The notes under the pieces: generated by a model
Told to the model about the DNA's origin: nothing
Databases searched by the model: none
Seen by the model: the letters and a program-made list of their open reading frames with translations, nothing else
Position numbers and translations under genes: made by a program
Assembly: GCA_030731635.1 (NCBI GenBank)
Contig: JANQTR010000054.1
Span: 1,660 to 22,511 of the forward strand
Reading direction: 5' to 3'
Source: Erythrobacter sp.
GTDB lineage: Bacteria; Pseudomonadota; Alphaproteobacteria; Sphingomonadales; Sphingomonadaceae
Length of the DNA: 20,852 bases
Shown: piece by piece, positions 1 to 7,442 of the stretch
How the letters are laid out: each line of letters begins with the position of its first letter
How positions within the stretch are numbered: the stretch's first letter is position 1

Positions 1-257
1 AATGGTGTTCATTTCGGATAGGAGCGGCTTGACCGCACTGCTGGGTTGCGTCTTTGGCTTTAGCCGGCGATGTTGTTGCGCCGAGTGTTCCGGGATGCGC
101 GCGGCTATCACCCTTTCCCTTCATCCATCCGGCTACAGGCAGTCGAATGTGGCCAAGCTGGAATCTCTGATCTCCCTTGGGCATGAATGGCCTTCGCGTA
201 CTGCTCCGTGGTTTATCTCAACATCAACATTGCGCAGCCGCGTAAAGGCAGGCCTGC
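1..257. other. Left-edge gap without an identified gene
   Basis: A plus-strand frame is open across most of it and reads into the glycosyltransferase gene, but the translation (Cys- and Arg-rich, no family-like blocks) is not convincing. No clear promoter pair, terminator or RNA gene was found. A minus-strand ATG at 12-10 could be the first codon of a divergent gene that lies off the left edge, but only four codons are visible. Confidence 0.3.
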
Positions 258-1409
258 ATGGGAATGACTGACAGCCCACGCACGGCGCACATCGCGCTGA
301 CGTCTTACGACCTCGAAACCGGGGGGATTTCCCGGGTGGCGGTGTATCTGGCAAACGGATTTGCTGCCGCCGGGCACGCTGTGACGCTGGTGCTGTGCAA
401 TGCAAAGGGTGATCTTCACGAAACACTTGCTGCAGAATTGGCAGACGGTGTGGATCTGGTGCTGATGCAAGACCAGCGCGCGCGGAGCCGGGCATGGGGA
501 CAAGTCCGCAGTTTTCGCGCCATGCGCCGCTGGCTGCGCGCGGCGCGTCCTGATGCGGTGCTGGGCACAAGCAACAATATCAGCTGGTTTACCGGCCTCG
601 CACTTGCCGGATTGGGAGGCAAGCGCCCGGCGCTGTTCATCAAGACCACGAACCCGATCCTGCGCCGGGGCGATGGCCCGCTGCTGACGGCCCTGCGCCG
701 CGCCGGATACGCGCGACTGTTTGGTGCGGCGAAGGCGGTGCTGACCCTGAGCGAAGCGGAAAGTCGGGTTCTGGCCGCACAGTTCCCACAGCAGGCAGAC
801 CGTTTTCAGGCCGTGTTCAACCCCTATGTAACCCCAGCATTTCTGGCCGCGCAGCCTATGATGGGCGTGCCGGACGACAGGCCATTGCTGCTCGGGCTTG
901 GAAGGTTGTCACCGCAGAAGAACTTTGCCCGGCTGATCCGCGCCTTCGCTCTCGCGCGGGCGCAGGTCCGCCCGGATCATCCGCTCGCCCACGCGCATCT
1001 GATGATTGCGGGCGAAGGGCCGCTGCGCGGCGAACTTGAAGCGCTTGTCGCGCAGTTGGGGCTGGAACAGGCGGTCAGCCTGCCGGGGTTTGCCGCCGAC
1101 GTGCCCGGATTGTTCGCCCGCACCAGCCGCTTTGTGTTGTCGTCGGAATATGAAGGCCTGCCCGCCGTCGTGATCGAGGCCTTGGGCAGTGGGCGCGCCG
1201 TGGTGGCGACCGATTGCTTTGCTGCGGCGCGCGAATTGCTGGGCGGGTTGCCCGCGTGCAAGGTCTGTGATCTGTCGGTTGAAGCTCTGGCCAGCGCATT
1301 GATGGCTTCAATGGCCGAAACGCCCATACCCGAACACCTGCGCGCACGGGCTGGCAATTACAGCCTGCCCAACGCTGTCGCGAGCCATCTCAGCCTGATT
1401 GTTGGGTAA
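258..1409 (+). CDS. GT4-type (group 1) glycosyltransferase
   Basis: Predicted retaining GT-B glycosyltransferase that moves a sugar from a nucleotide donor onto a growing surface glycan at the cytoplasmic face of the inner membrane. The 383-residue length is normal for the family. The N-terminal domain opens with a glycine-rich acceptor loop (ETGGISRVAVYLANGFA, about residues 20-36). The C-terminal donor domain shows GRLSPQKNF (215-223), AGEGPLRGEL (251-260) and the E-x7-E region SEYEGLPAVVIEALGSG (296-312), where the two glutamates contact the donor nucleotide-sugar in this family. The first ATG is at 258 and a second in-frame ATG lies at 264; a purine-rich AAAGG at 244-248 fits either. The 3' end overlaps the convergent gene by 20 bp. 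Neighbours (glycerophosphotransferase-like protein, flippase) point to exopolysaccharide or LPS synthesis. Sugar donor and acceptor cannot be read from the sequence. Confidence 0.88.
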   Translation: MGMTDSPRTAHIALTSYDLETGGISRVAVYLANGFAAAGHAVTLVLCNAKGDLHETLAAELADGVDLVLMQDQRARSRAWGQVRSFRAMRRWLRAARPDAVLGTSNNISWFTGLALAGLGGKRPALFIKTTNPILRRGDGPLLTALRRAGYARLFGAAKAVLTLSEAESRVLAAQFPQQADRFQAVFNPYVTPAFLAAQPMMGVPDDRPLLLGLGRLSPQKNFARLIRAFALARAQVRPDHPLAHAHLMIAGEGPLRGELEALVAQLGLEQAVSLPGFAADVPGLFARTSRFVLSSEYEGLPAVVIEALGSGRAVVATDCFAAARELLGGLPACKVCDLSVEALASALMASMAETPIPEHLRARAGNYSLPNAVASHLSLIVG

Positions 1410-2574
1410 GGTAGCCGGCAATCGCTTCGGCCCCGCGCTCCGCAGCCGGGCGCGGGTCGCCGACATCGGCGGTATAAGCGAGCAAGCGTTGCTGTTCCGC
1501 CCGATATTGCGCGGCCACACCCTGCCATAGCGGCAGGCATCGGAACAATTCATCAGCGCTGCTGACCACAGGGCCATTCTGCCACATTTCGTAAGCTGGC
1601 TTGCCCTCGCCAGATTTCCCCCCGCTATGCACGTCGAGAAAGAACACGGCACGCGGGCGATACAGAAATTCATAGACCTGGCTCGACATGTCGCCAATAT
1701 ACGCATCGGCCGCCAAGGTGTAACTCATGTCAAACAACCGATCGCTATCAGTATCGATCAGGATATTCGGACATTCAAGCCATTGAGGCTTTAGATCTGG
1801 TCGCCGCCGCCCCTTTTTGTATTCGGGCGAGATATGTAGCGCCTTGTAAAATAGCATGACATGCGGGGCGAATATCAGATTATATTCCGGATGCGCGGCA
1901 AACCAATCGAGGATCGCCGGGCCATGATCATACCAGCTCGACAGGACCGGATCGAAATGCGGATTGTACAGAAACACCGGCTTGTCATCAGCGAAGAACT
2001 TGTCCGGCGTTCGGCTTTTTAGCCCGTCGAACTTGCAATAGCCGATGATCCGGCAGTGGCTGGCGGGCGCAATGTTGTTCGCCTCCATCTGATCGACCAG
2101 CTTCTGGCCCGACAGCAGCATCAGATCGAAATCGCGCAAGGCCGGGTGATAGGCAACGTTGCGGTCGCCCGATCCATGCGGAACATAGGCGAAGGCCGGC
2201 CCGCTGTCCCGCCAGCGCCGCTTCAACGACAGGCATGTGCGTTCGGTGGATACGATCATGTCAAATTTGCGCAATCGCTTCGCCCCGGCCCACAACCGCA
2301 TCAGCCGCCGCGCCGGAAACAGCCGGTTGAGCGGTTGCAACCCTGCGTTCGCCCAGGCCGGAAGGCTCAGATCAAGCCATTGAAGCAAGCCGATCTGTTC
2401 CTGCGACAGATGCTTGACGATCTCGGCTTGGATATCGGGACTGCCGTAAGCTATTACGGTGCGAATGTGCGGGTGATGCTGCGCCAGTGCTGCAGCAATG
2501 CCGATACTATGCGCTACCTGATGGCCTGCATCGTGATTGTAAAGAAAGCAGACCTGCATGGTAGCGCTGGGCAT
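1390..2574 (-). CDS. CDP-glycerol glycerophosphotransferase-like protein
   Basis: Probable GT-B-fold transferase of the TagF/CDP-glycerol glycerophosphotransferase type. Family members polymerise or attach polyol-phosphate units to a surface glycan. From the start at 2574 the protein has 394 residues, with PHGSGD (132-137), GYCKFD (179-183), NPHFDP (204-209), FAPH (235-238) and AYIGDMSSQVYEFL (291-304). This series matches the spaced His/Asp/Ser motifs of the family. The frame stays open upstream to 2787, but the conserved part begins at the Rossmann-like strand MQVCFLYNHDAGHQ. Starts at 2574 (MPSAT) or 2559 (MQVCF) are therefore preferred; neither has a good ribosome-binding site. The gene is divergent from the flippase (94 bp gap) and convergent, with a 20-bp overlap, with the GT4 gene. 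Substrate is unknown; a non-polyol glycan transferase with the same fold remains possible. Confidence 0.75.
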   Translation of the reverse strand: MPSATMQVCFLYNHDAGHQVAHSIGIAAALAQHHPHIRTVIAYGSPDIQAEIVKHLSQEQIGLLQWLDLSLPAWANAGLQPLNRLFPARRLMRLWAGAKRLRKFDMIVSTERTCLSLKRRWRDSGPAFAYVPHGSGDRNVAYHPALRDFDLMLLSGQKLVDQMEANNIAPASHCRIIGYCKFDGLKSRTPDKFFADDKPVFLYNPHFDPVLSSWYDHGPAILDWFAAHPEYNLIFAPHVMLFYKALHISPEYKKGRRRPDLKPQWLECPNILIDTDSDRLFDMSYTLAADAYIGDMSSQVYEFLYRPRAVFFLDVHSGGKSGEGKPAYEMWQNGPVVSSADELFRCLPLWQGVAAQYRAEQQRLLAYTADVGDPRPAAERGAEAIAGYLTQQSG

Positions 2575-2668
2575 TAAGGAGAAATGTCCAGCGCTGCAAC
2601 CATCCCGCCGTGGTGATACAAAGCGTTTGAATCCGGCGATCTTGGTGCCATAGCGCAGCGCGACTCGC

Positions 2669-3997
2669 ATGGATCGTACATGGAACCGGACGCTGGGCCA
2701 AATCAGTGACAAATGGCGGCGCTTTGCCACAAGCGATGATTCGCTTGTAAAGGTGTTTCGCAACGGTGCTTGGCTGTTTTCAGCCAAGGGCTTTGGTGCG
2801 TTTGCCGGACTATTCTATCTTGCCGCAGTCACGCGAACGCTCGGCCCTGCCGGGTTTGGCAAGTTCATCCTGATCGTTTCGACCGTCCAGATCCTTGCTG
2901 CGACGATCAAATTGCAGACGTGGCAGACAGTGGTTCACTTCGGTGCACCGGCGCTGGCCGCCCATGATCGCGGGGGATTTTCGCGCATGGTGCTGGGCGA
3001 CCTGGTGGTTGAAGCGGTTGGGTCGGCCATTTCCTTTGCGCTGTTGTTTGCGTTTGCCGAACCCATTGCGCTGCGCATGGGTTGGGAGGCGGATCTGGCG
3101 CACGAGTTGGTGGTTTACGGCGCCATCGTGTTTCTATCCATGCGATCGACCAGCACCGGCGTGCTGCGGGCCTGTGACCGGTTCCGCGATGCAGCAATGG
3201 GCGATGCAGCAATCCCGCTGACCAGGTTTGTCGGCGCGATGGTGATGTTGGCTATCGGCCCTGATGTCATGGGCTTTCTGATCGTGTGGGGCCTGTCCGA
3301 ACTGGTTTCATCGCTGGTCCAAGCATGGTTGGTATGGCGCGCCAGACTGGTTGGGCGTCCGGGACCAGCGCGCAGACAGGCGGGTTACTGGACATTCCTG
3401 TTCACCACCAACGCCAGCTACCTTCTCACCGTGCTGCGCGAACGCGGTGCCGTTCTGGTTGTTGGTCTATTCGTAGGCGAAACAGCGGCAGGGCTGTTCC
3501 GGCTTGCCGATCAACTGGCCAGCAGCGTCAACCGCCTGACCGAGATTTTCTCGCGTCCGCTGTTTACCGAAATGAGCCGGCTGTATGGCGCAGGTGAACA
3601 ACAGCGCAGCCGCGATCTGTTTTTCAGGAGCCTGCGGATATCCGCGATCACCGGCGGCGCGATGATGCTGGCAATGCTGCTGTTGGGCAAGCCGATCATC
3701 TGGCTGATGTCGGGCGACGAATTTTTGCCTGCCTATCCCTTTCTGCTTTATCTCGGGGCATCGACAATCATCGGACTGGCAAGTCTCGGCCTCGAACCGC
3801 TGCTGCAAGCGGCTGGCCGCCCGTTTGCTGCCTTTCTCGCGCGCTTGGCGGGGCTGGCGGCCATCGGCGTAGGGCTGGCGCTGTGGATCATACCTTACGG
3901 CGTAATCGGGGCATCATGGGCGATGTTCGCAGGCGCCTTGGCGACCCTTGTCGCCCACCTTTGGGTATCGTTCAGGCTGATGCGCCGCCGCGATTGA
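2669..3997 (+). CDS. Polysaccharide flippase (Wzx/MOP superfamily)
   Basis: Predicted integral inner-membrane protein of 442 residues, typical for O-antigen/exopolysaccharide flippases that move lipid-linked glycan units to the periplasmic face. After a short charged N-terminus, the segment FRNGAWLFSAKGFGAFAGLF and the following VTRTLGPAGFGKF form the classic first-helix signature of the polysaccharide-synthesis/MOP family. About a dozen hydrophobic helices follow, for example around residues 115-130, 260-280, 325-345, 360-380 and 390-440, and the tail is basic (RLMRRRD). The ATG at 2669 has no clear Shine-Dalgarno sequence, so a slightly later start is possible. The gene is divergent from the glycerophosphotransferase-like gene and convergent with the flavoprotein gene. 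The exported substrate cannot be deduced; the two neighbouring transferases suggest a cluster-specific glycan. Confidence 0.87.
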   Translation: MDRTWNRTLGQISDKWRRFATSDDSLVKVFRNGAWLFSAKGFGAFAGLFYLAAVTRTLGPAGFGKFILIVSTVQILAATIKLQTWQTVVHFGAPALAAHDRGGFSRMVLGDLVVEAVGSAISFALLFAFAEPIALRMGWEADLAHELVVYGAIVFLSMRSTSTGVLRACDRFRDAAMGDAAIPLTRFVGAMVMLAIGPDVMGFLIVWGLSELVSSLVQAWLVWRARLVGRPGPARRQAGYWTFLFTTNASYLLTVLRERGAVLVVGLFVGETAAGLFRLADQLASSVNRLTEIFSRPLFTEMSRLYGAGEQQRSRDLFFRSLRISAITGGAMMLAMLLLGKPIIWLMSGDEFLPAYPFLLYLGASTIIGLASLGLEPLLQAAGRPFAAFLARLAGLAAIGVGLALWIIPYGVIGASWAMFAGALATLVAHLWVSFRLMRRRD

Positions 3998-4014
3998 GCG
4001 CGCAGGGCCCAAGC

Positions 4015-4077
4015 CGCCCAGTTCTCCGGCATGATGCGATGGCCCGTTACCGGAGTGTGTGTGCCTTTGGCTGGGCG
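4015..4077. terminator. Nested inverted repeats between convergent genes
   Basis: The 90-bp gap between the flippase stop and the convergent flavoprotein stop holds two nested inverted repeats. The outer arms are CGCCCAG (4015-4021) and CTGGGCG (4071-4077). The inner arms are CTCCGG (4024-4029) and CCGGAG (4050-4055). Loops are long and there is no T-tract, so a role as a shared bidirectional transcription end is only a guess from the position. Confidence 0.25.
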
Positions 4078-4087
4078 CGACCAACCA

Positions 4088-5071
4088 CTATGACGGGCTG
4101 GCGGCACGCTCCTGATCCACCAACCCCGCCAGCGCGCGGCCGGAAGCCCAAGCCCCTTCGACGCGCGGGCTGTGCAGGTAATCGCCTGCAATCCCCAGCC
4201 TGAGCGCCGGATCGAAGCGTGCGCCCTCCCCCGTCAGCGCCTGCGGCAGGGCATAGAGCCAGCGATGCGCGTCAAGGTGCATCAAGGCGGCAGGGGGCGC
4301 AGCAGGGGCAGTGCCGGTGGCGGCGAAGAAATCTGCGAGCAGCGCTGCGGCGGCATCCGCCTTTGGCCAGTCGATCAGTTCAAGGCTGCGCTGGGCCGAG
4401 GCGTGGATCACCCATGTTTCTGCCCCGCTCCGCCCGGGCTTGGCCGAATTGCGTGCCGCCCAACTGATCGCCGCCGTTTCGCTGCGATAGGTATCGCCAG
4501 CGATTGGCAGGCGACCGGCAAAGCCCGCCATCACCGCCCAGCACGGCGCGGATTGCACCCCGCCCGCCAGCGCAGCCAGATCGGGTGCGACATCGGTGAG
4601 CAGCACCGCCGCCTGTTCGGCCGGCACTGCGACCAGCACTGTTGCTGCATGGAAGGTCTGCTCTCCCGCTGCGATACGCCAGCCAGCGCCGATGCGCGTG
4701 AGCATTTCGGCCCGCACGCCCCAGCGCACATCGAGGCTTTCCGCCATTGCTCTGATCGGTGCGTTCATGCCCGGTGTGCCGACCCAGGCATCATCCCCCG
4801 CAGCAGGCCAGCGCGCAACCGCGCCTGACGCTTCCCACGCGGCCACCGCTGCGCGAAACCCCGGATCGCGCGCGGTGAAATATTGCGCACCGTGATCAAA
4901 GCTGACGTTTGCGCCGCCCAACTCCACCCGCCGTGCCGCCATACGTCCGCCCGGCCCGCGCCCCTTGTCGAGCACGATGACGCTGCGCCCCGCGCGGGCA
5001 AGCGCCGTTGCGGCGGAAAGCCCCGCCATACCGCCTCCGATGATGAGAATGTCATTTGCTTGCCTGTCCAT
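4088..5071 (-). CDS. FAD-dependent oxidoreductase, COG3380/renalase-like
   Basis: Predicted soluble flavoprotein of 327 residues. The N-terminus is a Rossmann dinucleotide fold: ILIIGGGMAGLSAATALARAG with GGGMAG at 12-17, then VIVLDKGRGPGGRMAARR (31-48) and FDHGAQYFTARDPGF (59-73), a run typical of the COG3380/renalase-type NAD(P)/FAD oxidoreductases. Near the C-terminus LGIAGDYLHSPRVEGAWASG is the second FAD-contact motif. The natural substrate of the bacterial family is mostly unknown, so no reaction is claimed. The frame runs upstream to 5353 inside egtD, but the protein-like sequence starts at MDRQ (5071); MRWRGMDRQ at 5086 is an alternative. It lies 31 bp after egtD on the same strand and is probably the last gene of the egtB-egtD transcription unit. 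A role linked to ergothioneine or thiol metabolism is inference from position only. Confidence 0.85.
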   Translation of the reverse strand: MDRQANDILIIGGGMAGLSAATALARAGRSVIVLDKGRGPGGRMAARRVELGGANVSFDHGAQYFTARDPGFRAAVAAWEASGAVARWPAAGDDAWVGTPGMNAPIRAMAESLDVRWGVRAEMLTRIGAGWRIAAGEQTFHAATVLVAVPAEQAAVLLTDVAPDLAALAGGVQSAPCWAVMAGFAGRLPIAGDTYRSETAAISWAARNSAKPGRSGAETWVIHASAQRSLELIDWPKADAAAALLADFFAATGTAPAAPPAALMHLDAHRWLYALPQALTGEGARFDPALRLGIAGDYLHSPRVEGAWASGRALAGLVDQERAASPS

Positions 5072-5102
5072 CCCGCGCCAACGCATGGGACGCAGCGAAG
5101 TT

Positions 5103-6089
5103 TCAGGGTGCCGAACGCGGCGGGCAAGCCTCTGCCAGCACCAGCAGGAATTGCCCCGCGCTATCGGCCCAGCGTGCGCGCGGCTCCCACCCGCCAGCCG
5201 CCAGCAGCATCTGCCCCGAACGGCGGGTGAACTTGTGGCTGTTTTCGGTGTGGATGCTGTCACCTGCGCGCATGGTGAAGGGCTGCCCGCTGACGGTGAA
5301 GGCAATGTCGTCCTGCGCGACCAGATGCATCTCGATCCGGGCAAAGGTATCATTCCAGCGCGCTTCGTGCCGGAAAGCCTCCGGCGGAATATCGCCCGCC
5401 AGCTCGCGGTTGATGCGGTGCAGCAGGTTGAGGTTGAACGCCGCCGTCACCCCCGCTGCATCGTCATAGGCGGCGGTCAGCACGTCCTCGTCCTTGACCA
5501 GATCCATGCCGATCAGCAGCAGCGCGCCCTCTCCCAAGGTCTCACGCATTGAACGCAGCAGATCGGTTGCAGTGCGCGCGATCATGTTGCCGATGGTCGA
5601 TCCGGGGAAGAAGCCGAGCTTGGGCAGCTCGGCAACGTCGGCAGGCAATTCGACCCGGCGCATGAAATCCGCCTCAACCGGGTGGACGGGAAGGCCCGGA
5701 AACTTTGCTGCAAGCTCGGCCGACGATGCGCGCAGGAAATCGCCCGCAATGTCGAGCGGTACGTAGGCCGAAGGTTGAATGGCGGACAAAAGCAGCGGGG
5801 TCTTGACCGAAGAGCCTGATCCGAATTCGACCACAGCCCGCCCCGGCCCGATCAATTGGGCGATATCGTCTGATCGGGTGCGCAGAATCTCGGTCTCTGC
5901 GCGGGTCGGATAATATTCGGGCAGCTGTGTGATATCCTCAAACAGCTGCGATCCGGCATCATCGTAAAACCAGCGCGCGGGCACGGCCTTTTGGAATTGG
6001 GAAAGCCCCAACAGCACATCTGACCGAAACGCGAGGTCGACCCCGCTTGCGTCCCGTTCGACCAGCCTCAGACCCGGGTTAGGTGTCAT
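5103..6089 (-). CDS. egtD: L-histidine N-alpha-methyltransferase EgtD
   Basis: SAM-dependent methyltransferase that converts histidine to hercynine (trimethylhistidine), the first step of ergothioneine synthesis, in the cytoplasm. The 328-residue protein fits the family (about 320). EYYPTRAE (58-65) contains the substrate-pocket tyrosine, FGSGSSVKT (89-97) is the SAM-binding glycine loop, D113 lies at the end of the next strand, GSTIGN (163-168) carries the substrate-binding asparagine, and IHTENSHKF (279-287) has E282 and S284, equivalent to the histidine-binding Glu and Ser described for mycobacterial EgtD. All key positions therefore look intact. The start codon follows the egtB stop by one base. 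An AAAGGA sequence within the egtB end, 8 nt before the ATG, serves as ribosome-binding site, so the two genes are translationally close. Confidence is high. Confidence 0.95.
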   Translation of the reverse strand: MTPNPGLRLVERDASGVDLAFRSDVLLGLSQFQKAVPARWFYDDAGSQLFEDITQLPEYYPTRAETEILRTRSDDIAQLIGPGRAVVEFGSGSSVKTPLLLSAIQPSAYVPLDIAGDFLRASSAELAAKFPGLPVHPVEADFMRRVELPADVAELPKLGFFPGSTIGNMIARTATDLLRSMRETLGEGALLLIGMDLVKDEDVLTAAYDDAAGVTAAFNLNLLHRINRELAGDIPPEAFRHEARWNDTFARIEMHLVAQDDIAFTVSGQPFTMRAGDSIHTENSHKFTRRSGQMLLAAGGWEPRARWADSAGQFLLVLAEACPPRSAP

Positions 6090-6090
6090 C

Positions 6091-7332
6091 TTAAGCGTCC
6101 TTTGCCAGCCTCAGGCCGGTGAATTGCCAGCGTTGGTTGGGATAGAAGAAATTCCTATACGAGCGCCGGGAATGGCCGCGCACCGTGGCGCAAGATGCGC
6201 CGCGCAGCACCACCTGACCGCTCATGAACTTGCCGTTATATTCCCCCACTGCTCCCTCTGCCGGGCGGAAACCGGGATATGGCAGATAGGCTGATCGGGT
6301 GAACTGCCAGCAATCGCCGAACATGTCGGCACCGCCGCGCGGCAGCGGCGGTGCGGCGGTATCGAGTTGGTTGCCAGTTGCTGGATCGTGCAAGGCGGCA
6401 ATCACCTCCCACTCAAACTCGGTCGGCAGCCGAGCCCCTGCCCAGGTAGCAAAGGCATCGGCTTCGAAGTGTGAGATATGGGTGACCGGCGCATGCGGAT
6501 CGCGCGCTTGCCAGCCTTGGTGGGTAAAGTGCTGATTATCCTGCCAATACATCGGTGCAGCGATCCCTTCGCGCTGCACCCAGCCCCAACCATCGGCAAG
6601 CCACAGGCGCGGATTGTCGTAGCCGCCATCGGCGATGAACTCCGCCCATTCGCCATTGGTGACCAGCCGGTCTGCCAGCGCAAAAGGTTCCAGCAAAACG
6701 CGGTGGCGCGGACCTTCATTGTCAAAGGCGAAACCGGTTGCGCCATCCCCGACCAGAGCAATCCCACCAGGGTGGTGATGCCAGCCGAGCGGCGCTGCGG
6801 GTGTGGTAACAGGCGCCGATCCCTCCCACATTGCTGGGCCAAGCGGGTTCTGGAACAGCGCATGTTTGATATCGGTCAGCAGCAACTCGATGTGTTGCTG
6901 TTCGTGCGCAACGCCCAAGGCAACCAGCCCCGCCAGCGCCGGATCATCCAGCAGCGGCGTCATGGCGCCGGTCACCACCGCGCGCCATTCAAGCACCTCG
7001 GCCAGCGCGGGGCGTGACAGCATCCCGCGCTGCCCTCGGCCAATCCGGGCGCCTTCTGCCTCGTAGTAGGAATTGAACAGGAACGGCCAATTGTCGCGAT
7101 AAGGCCGGTACCCCGGCGCATGATCGCGCAGCAGGAACGTTTCCCAGAACCACGTAGTGTGCGCCAGATGCCATTTAGCTGGTGAGGCATCGTCCATTGA
7201 TTGCAGGCTGGCATCGGCATCGCTGAGCGGTACCACCAGCGCTTCGGTCAGCGCGCGGGTGGCCCGGAAGCTCGCGGCTAGCACTGCTCCTGCATCATCG
7301 CGGTGTTCGCCTTGCGGCGCGCTTCGGGGCAC
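6091..7332 (-). CDS. egtB: Hercynine oxygenase EgtB (sulfoxide synthase)
   Basis: Non-heme iron enzyme that uses O2 to join a cysteine thiol to hercynine as a sulfoxide, the second step of ergothioneine synthesis. From the GTG at 7332 it has 413 residues. The N-terminal DinB-like domain has KWHLAHTTWFWET with metal ligand H58, and HEQQHIE with H143 and H147, giving the three-histidine iron site. The C-terminal part is an FGE-sulfatase domain (about residues 200-413) ending GLRLAKDA. FNSYYEAEG (86-94) has two adjacent tyrosines, Y89 and Y90, in the place reported for the cysteine-using Chloracidobacterium EgtB. The frame is open to another GTG at 7383, but only the GTG at 7332 has a Shine-Dalgarno (AGGAG, 6-nt spacing). 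One base separates it from egtD. Selenoneine synthase (SenA) is a relative; the EgtD partner favours EgtB. Confidence 0.93.
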   Translation of the reverse strand: MPRSAPQGEHRDDAGAVLAASFRATRALTEALVVPLSDADASLQSMDDASPAKWHLAHTTWFWETFLLRDHAPGYRPYRDNWPFLFNSYYEAEGARIGRGQRGMLSRPALAEVLEWRAVVTGAMTPLLDDPALAGLVALGVAHEQQHIELLLTDIKHALFQNPLGPAMWEGSAPVTTPAAPLGWHHHPGGIALVGDGATGFAFDNEGPRHRVLLEPFALADRLVTNGEWAEFIADGGYDNPRLWLADGWGWVQREGIAAPMYWQDNQHFTHQGWQARDPHAPVTHISHFEADAFATWAGARLPTEFEWEVIAALHDPATGNQLDTAAPPLPRGGADMFGDCWQFTRSAYLPYPGFRPAEGAVGEYNGKFMSGQVVLRGASCATVRGHSRRSYRNFFYPNQRWQFTGLRLAKDA

Positions 7333-7338
7333 TTGGGT

Positions 7339-7343
7339 CTCCT
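7339..7343 (-). promoter_or_regulatory. Ribosome-binding site that sets the egtB start
   Basis: On the minus strand AGGAG lies 6 nt before a GTG codon at 7332. The other in-frame start, a GTG at 7383, has no purine-rich sequence in front of it. This makes egtB 413 rather than 430 residues long. Confidence 0.65.
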
Positions 7344-7442
7344 GTTGCCGCCCTGCCGGAATGTCACAATCATGCCGAAGCACCGTGACAATTGAAAGGC
7401 ATAGCAGCTGGGACTCGCCCCGCCACGCAACCGGTTCACCCC

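Noticed and set aside
10..12. Minus-strand ATG (MNTI...) at the left edge
   Set aside because: Only four codons lie in the window and there is no clear ribosome-binding site.
2..271. Plus-strand open frame of 89 codons at the left edge
   Set aside because: Composition unlike a protein, overlaps the glycosyltransferase start, and shows no recognisable motif.
2576..2616. AAGGAG followed by ATG and a 10-codon frame (MSSAATIPPW) between the two divergent glycan genes
   Set aside because: Only 2 nt between the Shine-Dalgarno and ATG, and a very short product; not enough to call a leader peptide.
5087..5353. N-terminal extension of the flavoprotein frame
   Set aside because: The extension lies in egtD coding sequence on the same strand and reads as low-complexity Arg/Ser/Pro; the Rossmann motif starts right after 5071.
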